A stretch of 64,000 nt of DNA from Dolomedes plantarius. Its lineage: Eukaryota > Arthropoda > Arachnida > Araneae > Dolomedidae. The position numbers were made by a program, and so were the translations under genes. The stretch's first letter is position 1, and each line of letters starts with the position of its first letter. Shown here one piece after another: positions 12,719 through 26,108 of the stretch. The notes beneath the pieces were generated by a model. The model made no database searches, was not told the DNA's origin, and worked only from the letters and a program-made list of their open reading frames with translations. The stretch spans positions 229,686,391-229,750,390 of the forward strand of contig OU015490.1 in NCBI GenBank assembly GCA_907164885.2, given 5' to 3'.

Positions 12719-13320
12719 TAAATAATATATAATCATTCATATTATATTAATTTTATGTAATTGATAACCAAAAAGTTTGAAGAACAGTTATAAAAAGGTA
12801 TGAAAATATTGTGGTTATCAGTTACACAAAAACAATGCATTACGAATGATGAAATTTTATAGCGATATATGAATACGTGTTGTCATCATATGCCTTGCCC
12901 TGATATCGGGTATTTATCAATTTGAAGGAATATTTAAGATCATGGTATCGAATTGCACATGATAAAGTAGCCCCTAAATTGAAACTGCCTTCAATACTGT
13001 TACTTTCACGTTCCTTCATCGAGGTATGTCCATTAATTTCACTCGTTGCTATACATCAATAGGGTAGAAGGAAACAAGACCACATTTTTCTCATTCAAAC
13101 AAATATGCTCATTTCCAAGTATGCAGTTGACATGTGATTGGCCTAGACGTGAATTCCGTACACATGTGACATCACCAGACATGAATTCCATTGTAATGAG
13201 ACTCCATTCTATATGCATTCCACATTAGACAATTATGATATATCTCCGTATAACTTTACATACCAGCATTCCTTTCAATCGTGCAGTTCTAAACAGATTT
13301 CTTTATCTTGGGATTGGAAT
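12719..13320. other. intergenic DNA, no supported gene
   Basis: Mixed AT-rich sequence. A 60-codon frame at 13046-13228 has no recognisable motif. Confidence 0.45.
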
Positions 13321-13831
13321 TTGTGTTTCTCTCGTTTAAATGAAAATAATTTTTGAATATATCTTTCAAAGATTGTGACATACGTATTAGAAAGTTGTTA
13401 CGTTTGTTAAGTCCTAATATTGAACCAGATAAGGACTAAATAATGCAATTCAAAAACAGTTAATGATTATATTAGGATTGAAATATAAAATACTACAATT
13501 ATGAATATTTTTATTCTTTTATGTTGAAATAATTTAATTTACGAAAGTTGAAACTGTGATATATGTATTTGCACGTAGTTATATTTGTTGAGCCCTAATA
13601 ACGGATCAGATAATGATTAAATAATATAATTAAAAATAATTAATGATTAGATGAAGATTAAAATATCAAATACTGCAATTTTGAATTGTTCGTTTAGCTT
13701 AAGTGGAAGTTATTTAATAAGCGAAAGGCAAAATTTTGATATGCGTATTTGCACGTACTTACATGTGTTAAGTACTAACGAAGGATCAAATAATGATTAA
13801 ATACTATAATTAAAAATAATTATTGATTATA

Positions 13832-15239
13832 CACTCATGGACAAAAAAATTAGCGCACCAAGAAGGAGTCGTCAAAATGAAACGAAATTTTACATACGTA
13901 ATGACTATTTTGATATAAGTAAATAAGAAAATCAAAGAAAAGGATAATTTATTTCAGAGAAAAAGGCAAAAGAACGGAGAAGTTAATACTCCGTTGGACC
14001 CCCTCTAGCGCGAATGCACGATGCGATACGATCGAGCATTGAGTCATACAAGTTCTGTATGATGTCTTGAGACATTTCGTTCCATATTTCCTGTAACCTT
14101 ACCTCTAGTTCGTTCAAACTCGTGGGATGCCCAACTCGTCGTCCCAAATGATCCCAGATATGCTCGATTGGAGACAAATCTGGGAATCGGGCAGGCCAAG
14201 GAAGGGTAGTAACAGTGCGGAGACAGTCTTGTGACATCCTTGCCGTATGAGGCCGAGCATTGTCTTGTTGAAAAATGGCTCCTGGGAGCCGTTGCATGAG
14301 TGGCAACACATGTGGTTGCAGGATTTCATGAATATACCGCTGGGCTGCCAGGGTGTCACGGAACAATACTAGGGGTGACCGTGTATTGTAGGCAATGGCA
14401 CCCCATACCATCACACCAGCTGTGGGAGCGATGTGTCGGTGTACAGAAAAGGCAGGATTGAAGCGTTCACCACGGGCTCTCCACACAGAAACACGATTGT
14501 CATCACTGCCGAGATTGAATCTGGATTCGTCGCTAAAGACGACCTGGTTCCATTCCGCTGCAGTCAAGTTTCCTCGTGCGCGGCAAAACTCCAAACGGAA
14601 GCGTCGATGGGTGGGCGTCAAGGGCAGCACACGTAATGGGCGCCGCGATACCAACTGTCCTTCAGCCAGGCGCCTTCGTATGGTTCGAGAAGACCCAGTG
14701 GCCCCTAGTGAAGGTGCTACCTGTGCCTGGATGGCGGCCCATGAAGCAGTTGGCTGTACGCGTGCATTTCTTACGATGTGGCGGTCTTCTCGACGACTGG
14801 TCTGTCGAGGGCGTCCTGAGCCTTGTCTTCGTGTACATGACATCTCTCGGGTCCACTGGTCCCAACACCTCCTCACAACAAAATCAGAGCGACCTAATTG
14901 ACGAGTTCTCGCCTAGCTGACCACCCAGCTTCCATCATCCCGACGATTATCCCCCTCTCAAACTGCGACAACTGCTTATATTGTCTTCGAACACGGCGTA
15001 ATGGCATGTCTATCTCAGCTTTTCCTTTGTAAATGATTCAGAACACTCAAACAAGCTTTGGTTACCTGTTTTATACTCCACAGAGTACGATGTTCAACGC
15101 CCTCTACCGGCTATACGTAATGCGCAATCACGCTGCATTTCTAATCATTTGCATATCTCCCCGACATGTACCTTCATTGCAAGTTTCGTTACGATCCCGC
15201 AATTATTTCTTGGTGCGCTAATTTTTTTGTCCATGATTG
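13832..15239 (-). mobile_element. Tc1-like DNA transposon, copy A
   Basis: The ends are inverted repeats of about 34 bp. The left end starts CACTCATGGACAAAAAAATT and the complement of the right end starts CAATCATGGACAAAAAAATT, both then running into AGCGCACCAAGAA. TA duplications lie at 13830-13831 and 15240-15241. The element is 1408 bp and almost identical to the copy at 36531-37943. It sits inside a monomer of a ~180-bp tandem array. Confidence 0.96.
13983..15007 (-). pseudogene. Tc1-like transposase, frameshifted in the DNA-binding domain
   Basis: From 14876 down to 13983 the frame is open for 297 codons and holds the whole catalytic core: first Asp in VVFSDESRFNL, second in FQQDNARPHTA, Glu in DLSPIEHIWD. 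By my count 32 residues separate the second Asp from the Glu, against 34 in classical Tc1. The true start should be the ATG at 15007, where the sister copy starts. Between 15007 and 14876 one base is missing near 14905 (GACGAGTTCTCGCC against GACGAGCTACTCGCC in the sister), which breaks the helix-turn-helix region. A protein starting at 14876 would lack the DNA-binding half. Confidence 0.93.
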
Positions 15240-15335
15240 TATATTGATTTAAAATATCAAATGTTGTAATTCTAACTAGTACTTTTCCCTTATGTTGAAA
15301 TTATTTAATATATCAAAGGTAAAACTCATCTTTAT

Positions 15336-16634
15336 ATAGTTTTTTAGATTTTGTGATACTATAGAATACTGTATATCTAATTGTACTACTCATGATTATT
15401 TGCTTAATATAAAATTTGCTGATTTGAAATGCGTATATGTAGTGTATTCATGTGATAATACGTCCAAAAATCTTATTAGATAAGTCCATAAAACAGAATG
15501 AATGGAAGCATTATTTCGACTGACAGGTCTTTGCAGCACAACAAAAAAAAAAAAAAACTGAACTCAAAATTGAAGAACTTATGTCAAATTAAAATAAATA
15601 AATAAATAAATAAAAAAATAAGTATTCAGAGACAAATACTGAAAATTTAAATTTTCAAGATTTTTATAAAGGGGAGAATTGTTAATTCTATTAAAAATGA
15701 TATAAATTCTAGATGGAGTAGCCAATTGTATGCAGCCAGTTAGAATTACTAGAACAGTGGTTACTGTAGACGATATATAGCTACTTGCATCGTAGTACGA
15801 ATTCAATACATACCTGAAAAATGCAAATAAAACAACTTACAATGTTTCATATTAATATTTTACATGATAAAATTTATCATGAAAATCTATTTTTATGTCA
15901 CAGTTTCAATTCACAGTAGCTGTATTTAAGCTGCATTTAGGCTGTATCCAATTCAAACCATAAAATTCATTCCTCGTTAGGTAAAATATGTCGAAAACTG
16001 TAAAGTATAAAAAAATATGTATTCACAGAAAAAAAAGTCAATCATGCAAAACTCTTGTTTTCTTTCATAAAAATTTATATTTCAGAGAATAAAAATTCTA
16101 AAGCAATATTTTTACAACCTTCTCAGAGGAAAACGTTTGTGAAGAACGAAATTTTTTGACACTGAGAACATAGGTGCCGTAATTGAATTTGTTACGGTTA
16201 ACTTAGGATCTTTGCAACAGGGATGAAAAAATGCACTGAACTTTATGGAGCGATAAAATAAACTTGCTATTTTCAACTATAATACAAGATGTGATTTTTT
16301 TTTAGATGCCTGTTTAATGTCTTTTGTTTTGCCAAAAACTGATATAAAAGTAAGTTTTAGACTTTCTTGCTTTAGATTGTGAGATTACTTTATATTAATT
16401 ACGTTTGTCCACAAGGTGAAAAATTCTTTGAATGCTGAAAAATGTTAGTGTAGAAAATAGAAAATCCAGAACATATTGTGGTATAAATATAATAGACTTG
16501 ATGAGTTTGGATAAAATTTATTATTCTTTCATACTTTAAAATAATATTATTTCTCAGACTCTTAAGGTTATTTTTATTACAGTTTTCTACGAATCCTTTT
16601 CCAATTATATTTAAGATTCCGTTTACTGTTTTTT
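15336..16634. other. AT-rich intergenic DNA
   Basis: No supported gene. An A-run at about 15543-15558 and an (AAAT)n run near 15595-15620 are the only simple repeats. The frames at 15579-15806 and 16399-16674 on the minus strand show no motif. Confidence 0.5.
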
Positions 16635-16666
16635 TTTCGCTTTGCAAAAGATTTTGCAAAGCGAAA
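16635..16666. repeat. perfect 15-bp palindrome with 2-nt loop
   Basis: TTTCGCTTTGCAAAA (16635-16649), loop GA, then its exact complement (16652-16666). Part of the right arm is repeated once more just downstream (CTTTGCAAAAGATT). Confidence 0.9.
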
Positions 16667-16731
16667 CTTTGCAAAAGATTCGTGCTGAGACCTCAATTCA
16701 TAAGTATCCCTTGAAGTTCAATATTCATTAT

Positions 16732-16930
<199 letters not shown>

Positions 16931-16939
16931 GTGTAAGTA

Positions 16940-18850
16940 AAATTAACTGATGGGGACGAAGCGCAGCAGGCTTGTAACTTCATAGTATTCCGGATCTGGC
17001 TCAAGTCGTGGCAGGGTTGATGGGGAAACAGACACAATGGACAGTTGCTGGGAAAGACGTAGGAAGAAAATCCAGGTGAAAAAAACATAGGCTTCACAGT
17101 TACTGGCTTAACATCTTTTATTCCATCATATTTCGAGATTTTAGGTATACTTTATGATTTACACACTGCAAACTTAGTGTAGGACTAACAGACGTGGAGA
17201 ACATCTCCTGGGCTGTCGGAACAGCTCGCAAAAAATTTAAAATCGCATCGCGAAAAAACTGCGTATTTCCAGTTCTAGTGGTACCACACAAAGAGCCAAA
17301 AACAAAGTAACTTTCTCTCCCGAGTGCGAGGAAAGCTGAACTTCTGATTAGGCAGTTTACGGCACCTGACTGTAGTAAAGCACTTTAAAAAAATCTGGCT
17401 TTATTGCATGTTTGTGATAGAAGTCGGAATCGAATTTAACGCCGATAAATAATTTTAGGGTAGAGAGGTGTTATTTAGGACGTAGCCCGTTGCAAGACAG
17501 TTTTATGAGGCTTGAATATGTGAAGGTCTGAGATTGAGATACAGATAAGAAGACTGGAACCAAAAGGTGACGTTATTTTACAAAAGCCCTTTGTGTTATA
17601 TTTATAGCAGTATGGATTGTAAAATAACCACGTGGAAAACCTGGGTAGTCACAAGGGCAGGCGATGAGGGTGTAGTGTAATTGGGTTCAAAAGCTAATAA
17701 GAAATTCAGAGAGGAAGAAAAGCAAATGAAAATATTCATGTGTTCGGAATGGCTGGAGAATTTTATGAGAGGGTGGAGTCAATGGTGAGAGAGGGGATGA
17801 TGATAAAATATATGGAAGAGGTTTTTGGGAAAAAAAAAGAGAGAAGAGCCTTTGTCGGGGAAGCTGTAGGTTCCCCATCCCCAGCAGTACTTTGAAGTTA
17901 ATTGAGTGGACCTGAGGGTTCTACGTACACCCGTTCCAGCGACTGGTTGGGTGCAGAGATGAGCTCCCCATATTCTTGAAAATAACTTTTAGAAAACGCC
18001 TACGACGGCTAAGTGACAGAGAGAACATTTGAATTTCTGTAAAGGGAGCAGACACAGGCCAAAGCCCATTGTCAGAAGTTAAGTTGAAGGAGAGACCGAC
18101 GTCCAGTGCAACGACGAGAAGTGATCCCCATCTCGAAAGAAATAGTGAGAGTTCCACAACAAGGAGTGACAGAGGCCCAGCATTACGACATACGTGTTCC
18201 CCATCTCGAAGCAAGCAGTGACCGCCCTATGCTAAGAGAAATTTCGAACCAAGAAACCCCAGCGAGACGCCCAGGGCAACGACGAGAAGTGATCCCCTAT
18301 CTCGGAAGAAATAGTGAGAGTTCCACGACAAGGAGTGACAGACGCCCAGCATTACGAGATAGCGTGTTTCCCATCTCGAGGCAAGCAGTGACCTCCCCAT
18401 CCCAAAGAAGCTCTCTGACCCCGAACCCCCAGCGAGGCGAGCAGACCAAGTTATCAAACAAATAAACGAAGTGAATCTGATTTTGATCTGTTCAGTTCCA
18501 GTTTTATCTGGGAAATTTGATTTATTATACGGGATGAGAGTTTAGTGAGATAGTGATTAGCGATAAAGTAATATATAAGTTTCTTTGATTTTTTTTGCTC
18601 GGGACTCTCCCTAATTTTTGCAAAGCAGTAGAGAATACCTTGTGAGAGATAGTATATTGTGTATCAAAATGAAAAGGAAAGATTTTCTATAACATATAAA
18701 TATTAAGCATGTGTAAATAAACTAAGTTTTATTTTGAAATTTACTAGTTTGTCTAATTGGAAGTTTTGGTGTTAATTTACATGATCAAACGACAGTAGTT
18801 TAATTGATTTGTTCTGACAAAACAGTTGTTCGTTTGCTAAATTTGACATC
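16940..18850. other. GC-richer unassigned repeat region, possibly an LTR or transposon relic
   Basis: This stretch is less AT-rich than the neighbouring DNA, but no frame shows a protein motif. It contains a tandem duplication at 18108-18440 (listed separately). Downstream an AATAAAC near 18714 and a TGGTGTTAATTTAC word at 18767 resemble the poly(A) and primer-site region of an LTR. I could not find a second LTR, so the assignment is tentative. The 119-codon frame at 18106-18465 is a translation of the duplicated block. Confidence 0.35.
18108..18440. repeat. two tandem ~168-bp units
   Basis: Unit one starts at 18108 and unit two at 18276, both with GCAACGACGAGAAGTGATCC. Both continue through AAGAAATAGTGAGAGTTCCA, CAAGGAGTGACAGA, GCCCAGCATTACGA and CCCATCTCGA, and end in CCCCAGCGAG(A/G)CG. 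Confidence 0.92.
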
Positions 18851-19198
18851 CAGAGCTTTGGGTAGTATTAAAAAAATAATTTAAAACACAACGTGCCCAA
18901 CTAATCCATTTTTTTAAATATAAGTACTATGCCTAAATAAATTACGATACACGCCCAACCAACTAAAGCTGGATGTAGCAACACGACGCTGATCTCAACG
19001 TCAGACCTTCTAGAAGTTTCGCCTTATATAATGCTTATATAACGGTGTTGGCGCGTGGCTTTAGGGGAAAATCTAATAGTCTATTTTGGTTATTTCCAGG
19101 TTGAATTCGGGTTGAGGGCAGTTATTATATTGCAATAATATAAAAGAATTTTGAATAGGCGTTTCCTTTAATGGTTATAAAGTTTATCATTTCATATA

Positions 19199-19201
<3 letters not shown>

Positions 19202-19229
<28 letters not shown>
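19202..19229. repeat. (TA)n microsatellite
   Basis: A short pure TA tract in otherwise unassigned sequence. The flanks (18851-19600) hold no gene I can support. Confidence 0.9.
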
Positions 19230-19619
19230 TTCAAAACTTTCCCTTCATTAACTTTGTCTTATCGCAACAGAACATCATCCCTCATTTAAATTTGACCTAG
19301 GAATAACCAAATTAATCTATTAGATCTTCCCCGAAGGCCACGTGCGGCCAATACTTATAAAAGACCGAAACTTGTAGAATATTCGAAATCGTCACCCCAT
19401 ATAACGCGTTAAAATCAGATGTCAATTCTGACCAATCAAAAAAATTCACCGCGGCTGTACCTCAAGGCCGTGGACCTAGAGTACTGGGCACTTGTGTATT
19501 CGCTCCCAAGCCATTAACATGTAGTGCCTTTGAAAAGAAAAGATACAACCTTTGTGCTGGAGGAATAAACAGGAAAACCAGCGTAAATAAAGCACAAATA
19601 GCAATAAGATGCAATTATT

Positions 19620-19668
19620 TTGCATACGGCCGTTTCGAAGCTACAACGGAGCTTCTTCATCAGTGCAA
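19620..19668 (-). ncRNA. hammerhead ribozyme motif of the Penelope-like element
   Basis: Read on the minus strand from 19668 to 19620: stem I 5' strand TTGCA, core CTGATGA (19663-19657), one extra A, stem II GAAGCT / AGCTTC with loop CCGTTGT, core GAAA, a very short self-complementary stem III ACGGCCGT, the cleavage triplet GTA, and the stem I 3' strand TGCAA. All conserved hammerhead core positions are present and stem I pairs perfectly over 5 bp. The very short stem III is typical of retroelement hammerheads. The unpaired A before stem II is a deviation I cannot judge. In the family, such motifs process the retroelement transcript. Confidence 0.8.
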
Positions 19669-21198
19669 CGAACTTAGTGGCAGCTCAAAAAGTCGAAGAC
19701 TAAGCGAACAGATCAGTGCACACGCAATTAAACATCCCGCAAGTGCCGAGCGCCAGAGACACGAAGCAGCGGAGAGACTGAAATAGGGCAAGCAGCGCCA
19801 TCTAGTGGCAAAAAGAGGGGAAAAAATTTAAAAAATGAAGAAACGAACAAACACAGCTAAATAAACCCTTTCCACAATTGAGGAAAAACAGGGGTGCTTG
19901 ACAAATCATTAACCAAAGAACCCGAATTTTTTAAAATGTGATAAGCTTCCCAGAAATCAAGATCGGCAGGAGAGCGACATTTCTGAATGATGGAGGTAGA
20001 AGAATAGTGAAATCGATGATTTAAGATCCAGACGTGTTGAGCAATGGATTTAACTCTTGTTTTTTAACATAACTCTCGTGTTCCTTCAAGCGGAATTTAA
20101 GAGCACACTTAGTTTGACCAATATAAGAAAGGCCACACTGTCAAGAAACCCGGTAGATACCTCAGTTATTTAAGCGATCAAAGGGGTGTTTGAGATCCAA
20201 AAAAGATGTTTTATTGACCGGAGAGAAAGTAACCTTTTAAGAATTTTAGCGATTTGATGACTGATCTTGGGAAAGAAGGGCAAAACCACCGACAGGTTCG
20301 GCTTTGAAATACACCTTTTTTGGACCGGTTTAGACAATTTCTTAGAAATAGAATCAACGATATTAGAGGCATAGCCGAGGTGCACGGCGACCGCCATCAG
20401 ATAATCAAGGTCGGAGCACTATAGTTCAGGAGTGGAGCAAATGTTCAACGCCCGATGGACAAAGGCCCGATGGTCGAAACAGGCAATTTTTTGACTGAGA
20501 GGATGGGAAGAAAGCCTATGTGAGGGACACGGCAAAGGTCTTGCTGAAGACAGTAGTCTGAAAAACCTCGTCACTGCGGATAACAAGCACATCTAAGAAA
20601 TGTAAACGATTATTACACTCTTCCTCACACGTAAATTGAATTCAAGGATCAACAGAATTGATGACAGAGAACACGCGATCGATGTCGGAGTTATTCTGGT
20701 CCAATAAGACAAAACAGTCATCAACATAGCGAACATAGAAAGGAAACTTTAATTTGCCAAATAGTTTAACCTCAAAATAATGCATATAGATGTCATTCAA
20801 GATTGGACTAAGAGGGTTACCCATAGCGAGACCATTAGTCATAAGATAGAAAACGCTATTATAAACAAAAGTCGTCTGCTCAAGGCAAGTACGAGTGAGA
20901 AAGGTTAGTTCATCAATTTCGAACTGCGAGAAATGGAATTCACTGAGTCTCTTGGCGAGACAATTCAAGGCCCCATAAACAGGGACATTCGTGAATAGTG
21001 AGTTCACATCAAAAGAAGACATCGTGTGACCTTGGGGTCTACAGCCACGAAGTTTCTTCACAAAATGGGAAATAAGAATTACGAGTAGTGAAGGAGTTGT
21101 TGCTCAAGAGAGGAGCAAAAATAGAAACCAAGTGTTTCGCGAGTTTATAAGAAGCAGTGTCAATACTGGAAACAATAGGTCTAAAAGGAATGCCCGGT

Positions 21199-23101
21199 TT
21201 AACCCATTAATGCCGACTTCGTTTTCTTTCACCATTTTTCTTACTTCTCTCATATTTGTATGTTTTAAGTGTATTAATGTGTATTATACTAAAATTATAT
21301 TTTTAGTTGCACTTTAACTATATTTATTTTACTGGTACGTTTTCGTACCAATCGGCGTACGTGTGTAGTATACATCGAGAATAAAAGCTAATATTAAATT
21401 TATTTAGTAATGGAAATAATAACAAAATCGGGAATACCACAATTAAATGAAAAGCGCGTTAGATGATTGTCTGACAGAATAAAACAATAAAATGTCTATT
21501 GAGTGCAAACATGATAGTTTTTATGGCACTGAGGATGCAGTGGCACATTACACTTTTCGCACTTGTGGCTGCTTCTACTGGAACAGTTCTTGCAACGGGC
21601 ATGTTCTTGATCTGATCTGATCTGATTCACCAGTGACTATTCTTGACAAATCTTATTTGTGAGGCCGCTTTATGCCTAAATGAAATTGGCTTACCTGGCC
21701 CTCTAGGCAATGTCCCATAAGTGCTTAACAGTTCCTGTGTGCATTGTCGTACGAACTTAAGAAGTGGGATTTCATCAATATCATTTTTCATTTTATACAA
21801 TTTCCATCCATTTATAACACTGGCACTATGTACAAAGAAAAAAATGGCAACCACAACTTTTTAGAAGGAATTCTTACGCGATAATTTGCCACAGATTGAT
21901 CAACAAGGTCGACACCACCCATACGCTTATTATAAATTTTTAGCTGTTGTGGCATGGAAACATTAATTTTCTTTTTTTCTGCGGCACTCCATCGAGTAGC
22001 AGATGCAATAGGTTTTGTAGAAACTCTGTTACTTGCAACAGTAACAACTTTTTTGTCATTCCATTTGACAATACTGATATCTTCATGACAAATATATTCA
22101 TATGTCCCCCTTGCCGACATTTTCTTTGGATGATAAAGATTTCTTTGAAAAGGAACATTTAATAAAGGAACATTTGATAAAGGAACATTTTTCAGCATGT
22201 TTTCTCTCAATGCCCCGGTTCCTTCTATGCCTCTTTTCGATAGCTCTTTCAGCAAGGGAATGCTAGTAAATAAGTGTCCATGACAACATGTGTCCCAGGT
22301 GGGATCTCGCCTTTGTCTAGTAACCCAAGAACAACATCGGCACCTTGGCCTAAATCAGATTTTGATAATTTTGTAGATGCTCCACAATAAGGTTCAGCAT
22401 GCAATAAAAGACCATTAGAAGAACACAGAGTCCAAAGTTTGAAGCCAAAACGTATTGGCTTTTACCTCTTATGAATTGTTTTTGTCCGTGGTGCCCAAAA
22501 TATGGAATTATAGACTCATCTACACTCAAAATTTTTACCAACAGCATAAAACCATGACTTTCAAGAGGAAACAATTTATAAAATGCACTTTTATAACAAT
22601 GATTTAAAGTCAAAATATTATTTAAAACAATTCTAATTCAAATGTGAAAGATTTTCGATTTTAATTCAAACGTGAAAGATTTCCGATTTTAATTCAAACT
22701 TGACTATACATTAGCCGGTTGGTACGGTTTCGTACCAACGATATATAAGTTTTTATATTTTATAATACAAAGAAAAACATGACTTTCGAGTGGTATGAAT
22801 TTATAAAGTACACTTAACACTGATTAATAGTCAATATATAATTTTGAGATAAATCAAAAACTCTAAACTTACTATTTTCTATGTGATGTCAGAGGCATCT
22901 TGTTTTACGACGCTTTCACCTGAGCATGTCAGATAACAACAAGAACTTGAGAACAAATGGAGGAAAATCTATTTTTCCGCTATCAGTGAACTATTCTTGA
23001 AGCACATGAACAATATTGGACAACTAGACACATTTAGTGCAGAGAAAAATAACTATTCTTAATCTGGTATGTTTTCGTACCAATAGGCATTAATGGTTTA
23101 A
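21199..23101 (-). mobile_element. second piggyBac-type transposon, nested in the Penelope-like element
   Basis: TTAA lies at 21199-21202 and 23098-23101. The ends are short inverted repeats, CCCATTAATGCC on the left and ACCATTAATGCC on the complement of the right. Removing the insert plus one TTAA restores the Penelope reading frame across the site (KVLK followed by PGIPFRP), which confirms both borders. Three palindromes of the form GGTACGNTTTCGTACC lie inside. The element is 1.9 kb, shorter than an autonomous piggyBac. Confidence 0.95.
21627..22613 (-). pseudogene. piggyBac transposase remnant, N-terminus deleted
   Basis: Three minus-strand segments remain. 22350-22613 holds the first catalytic Asp in ILSVDESIIPYFG, followed by a conserved block ending IRGK. 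21812-22255 holds VVTVASN and the third Asp in MGGVDLVDQSVANYR. 21627-21854 is a C-terminal piece. The segments are in different frames and the region around the second Asp (about 22260-22350) is poorly preserved. The N-terminal third is missing: 22620-23090 holds instead 27-28-bp tandem words (AATTCAAANGTGAAAGATTT at 22636 and 22663) and a diverged duplicate of the 22550-22600 segment. This family differs from the piggyBac at 1601-4041. Confidence 0.88.
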
Positions 23102-23540
23102 GAACCTTTGATAAAGCATAGAATCTAGCACAATGAGAAATTGAAGGTAAAAGAGACCTTTTAAAAATCTCCGGGAGCATAACAGAAGCTTTTATAGCAG
23201 ATTTAATGGAATTAAGCTCAGAAGTACTGGGTTCGTTGCGAATTACCACATAAGGACCCTCATCGATGAGATTCTGGGATTTCTCCAAATAAGTGGATTC
23301 ATCAAGAACAACAATCTGACTACCTTTGTCCAGTTGTGGACTTCAATTCTAACGTTTCCAAATCGAATATTAATAAGTTTGCTATAGAGGGTCTTAAGAA
23401 GTTGCGTTCCAATCCTAATTGGTGATTACCAAGGCTATGAACGAAATCTAACTTGAACCCACGGAAAACTGGACAAAAATGATTTAGTGCAAAAGTATAA
23501 GAGTTTATTTTCTTAAAATAACTACTTATCACCTACAGAA

Positions 23541-25695
<2,155 letters not shown>

Positions 25696-26108
25696 TATTA
25701 ATTAGGATGGCTCTTATTTTTCAACTTTGTTTCTTTTTAATATCTCACCCCTTGAGTTTCTTTCCACTGGCTTCAAACTAATGTCCCCCAAAAATCGGGT
25801 CCTTCGCATAATTCTAAGTGGTGCCGCAGAGGCTGTGAATGTTGCCATTTATATAAAAATTACTGTTTTCCCACAAGTTAACAGAAAAAATGAAATAAGA
25901 TTTTATGCACGTTAATAAACTAAATAATATCAAATATACACTAAAACATAGTTTTGCATAACCTACCAGCACGTAGGACTCACGATAGGGGGTAGTTGTG
26001 CAGGAGGCGTCGGCAGTCCTGGTTGTCGGGAAAACTGACCACGGCACTTAGTCAAAATCAGTATTGTGCTGTCTTCCAAACGAAGCGGTAGCACGGGGTT
26101 TGTTAAAA

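Larger units (their letters stand above)
13321..15335. repeat. ~180-bp tandem array split by a Tc1-like insertion
   Basis: Diverged units begin near 13391 (AGTTGTTACGTTTGTTAAGT), 13577 (TAGTTATATTTGTTGAGCCC) and 13755 (TACTTACATGTGTTAAGTAC). Each continues with GGATCAGATAATGATTAAAT, AATTAAAAATAATTAATGAT, AAAATATCAAATACTGCAAT and a TTTGCACGTA end. The third unit is cut at 13830 by the Tc1-like element and resumes at 15242 with ATTTAAAATATCAAATGTTG. A partial unit precedes 13391. The array is therefore older than the transposon. Confidence 0.85.
19600..23540 (-). mobile_element. Penelope-like retroelement, 5'-truncated, with nested piggyBac
   Basis: On the minus strand the order is RT N-terminal part, RT core, GIY-YIG endonuclease remnant and a 3' hammerhead-ribozyme motif. 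That is the known architecture of Penelope-like elements, whose terminal repeats are known to carry hammerhead ribozymes. A piggyBac element (21203-23097) is inserted at TTAA. The 5' portion of the element upstream of 23540 is missing or unrecognisable. Confidence 0.88.
20100..23540 (-). pseudogene. Penelope-like RT with GIY-YIG endonuclease, degraded and interrupted
   Basis: The part right of the piggyBac reads KGSQIVVL, LIDEGPYVV and HCARFYALSKVLKP. The part left of it continues PGIPFRPIVSSIDTASYKL, then SSFDVNSLFTNVP, NGLAMGNPLSPILNDIYM and the catalytic YVRYVDDCFVLL. These are the Penelope RT signatures in order. Downstream, near 20160-20090, GIYRVS and CGLSYIGQTK mark the GIY-YIG nuclease. 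Lesions seen: a frameshift near 23340, the piggyBac insertion at 21199-23101, a frameshift near 21062, an in-frame stop after INSVDP (20642), and a TGA inside the GIY-YIG motif where a Cys is expected. The N-terminus is absent. The copy is not functional. Confidence 0.9.

Noticed and set aside
14395..14920. Plus-strand frames of 114-168 codons across the Tc1-like transposase
   Set aside because: They are antisense shadows of the minus-strand transposase, which has the recognisable catalytic motifs. The frames at 37098-37620 are the same shadows in the sister copy.
18106..18465. 119-codon plus-strand frame
   Set aside because: It is a translation of two tandem 168-bp units and shows no protein family motif.
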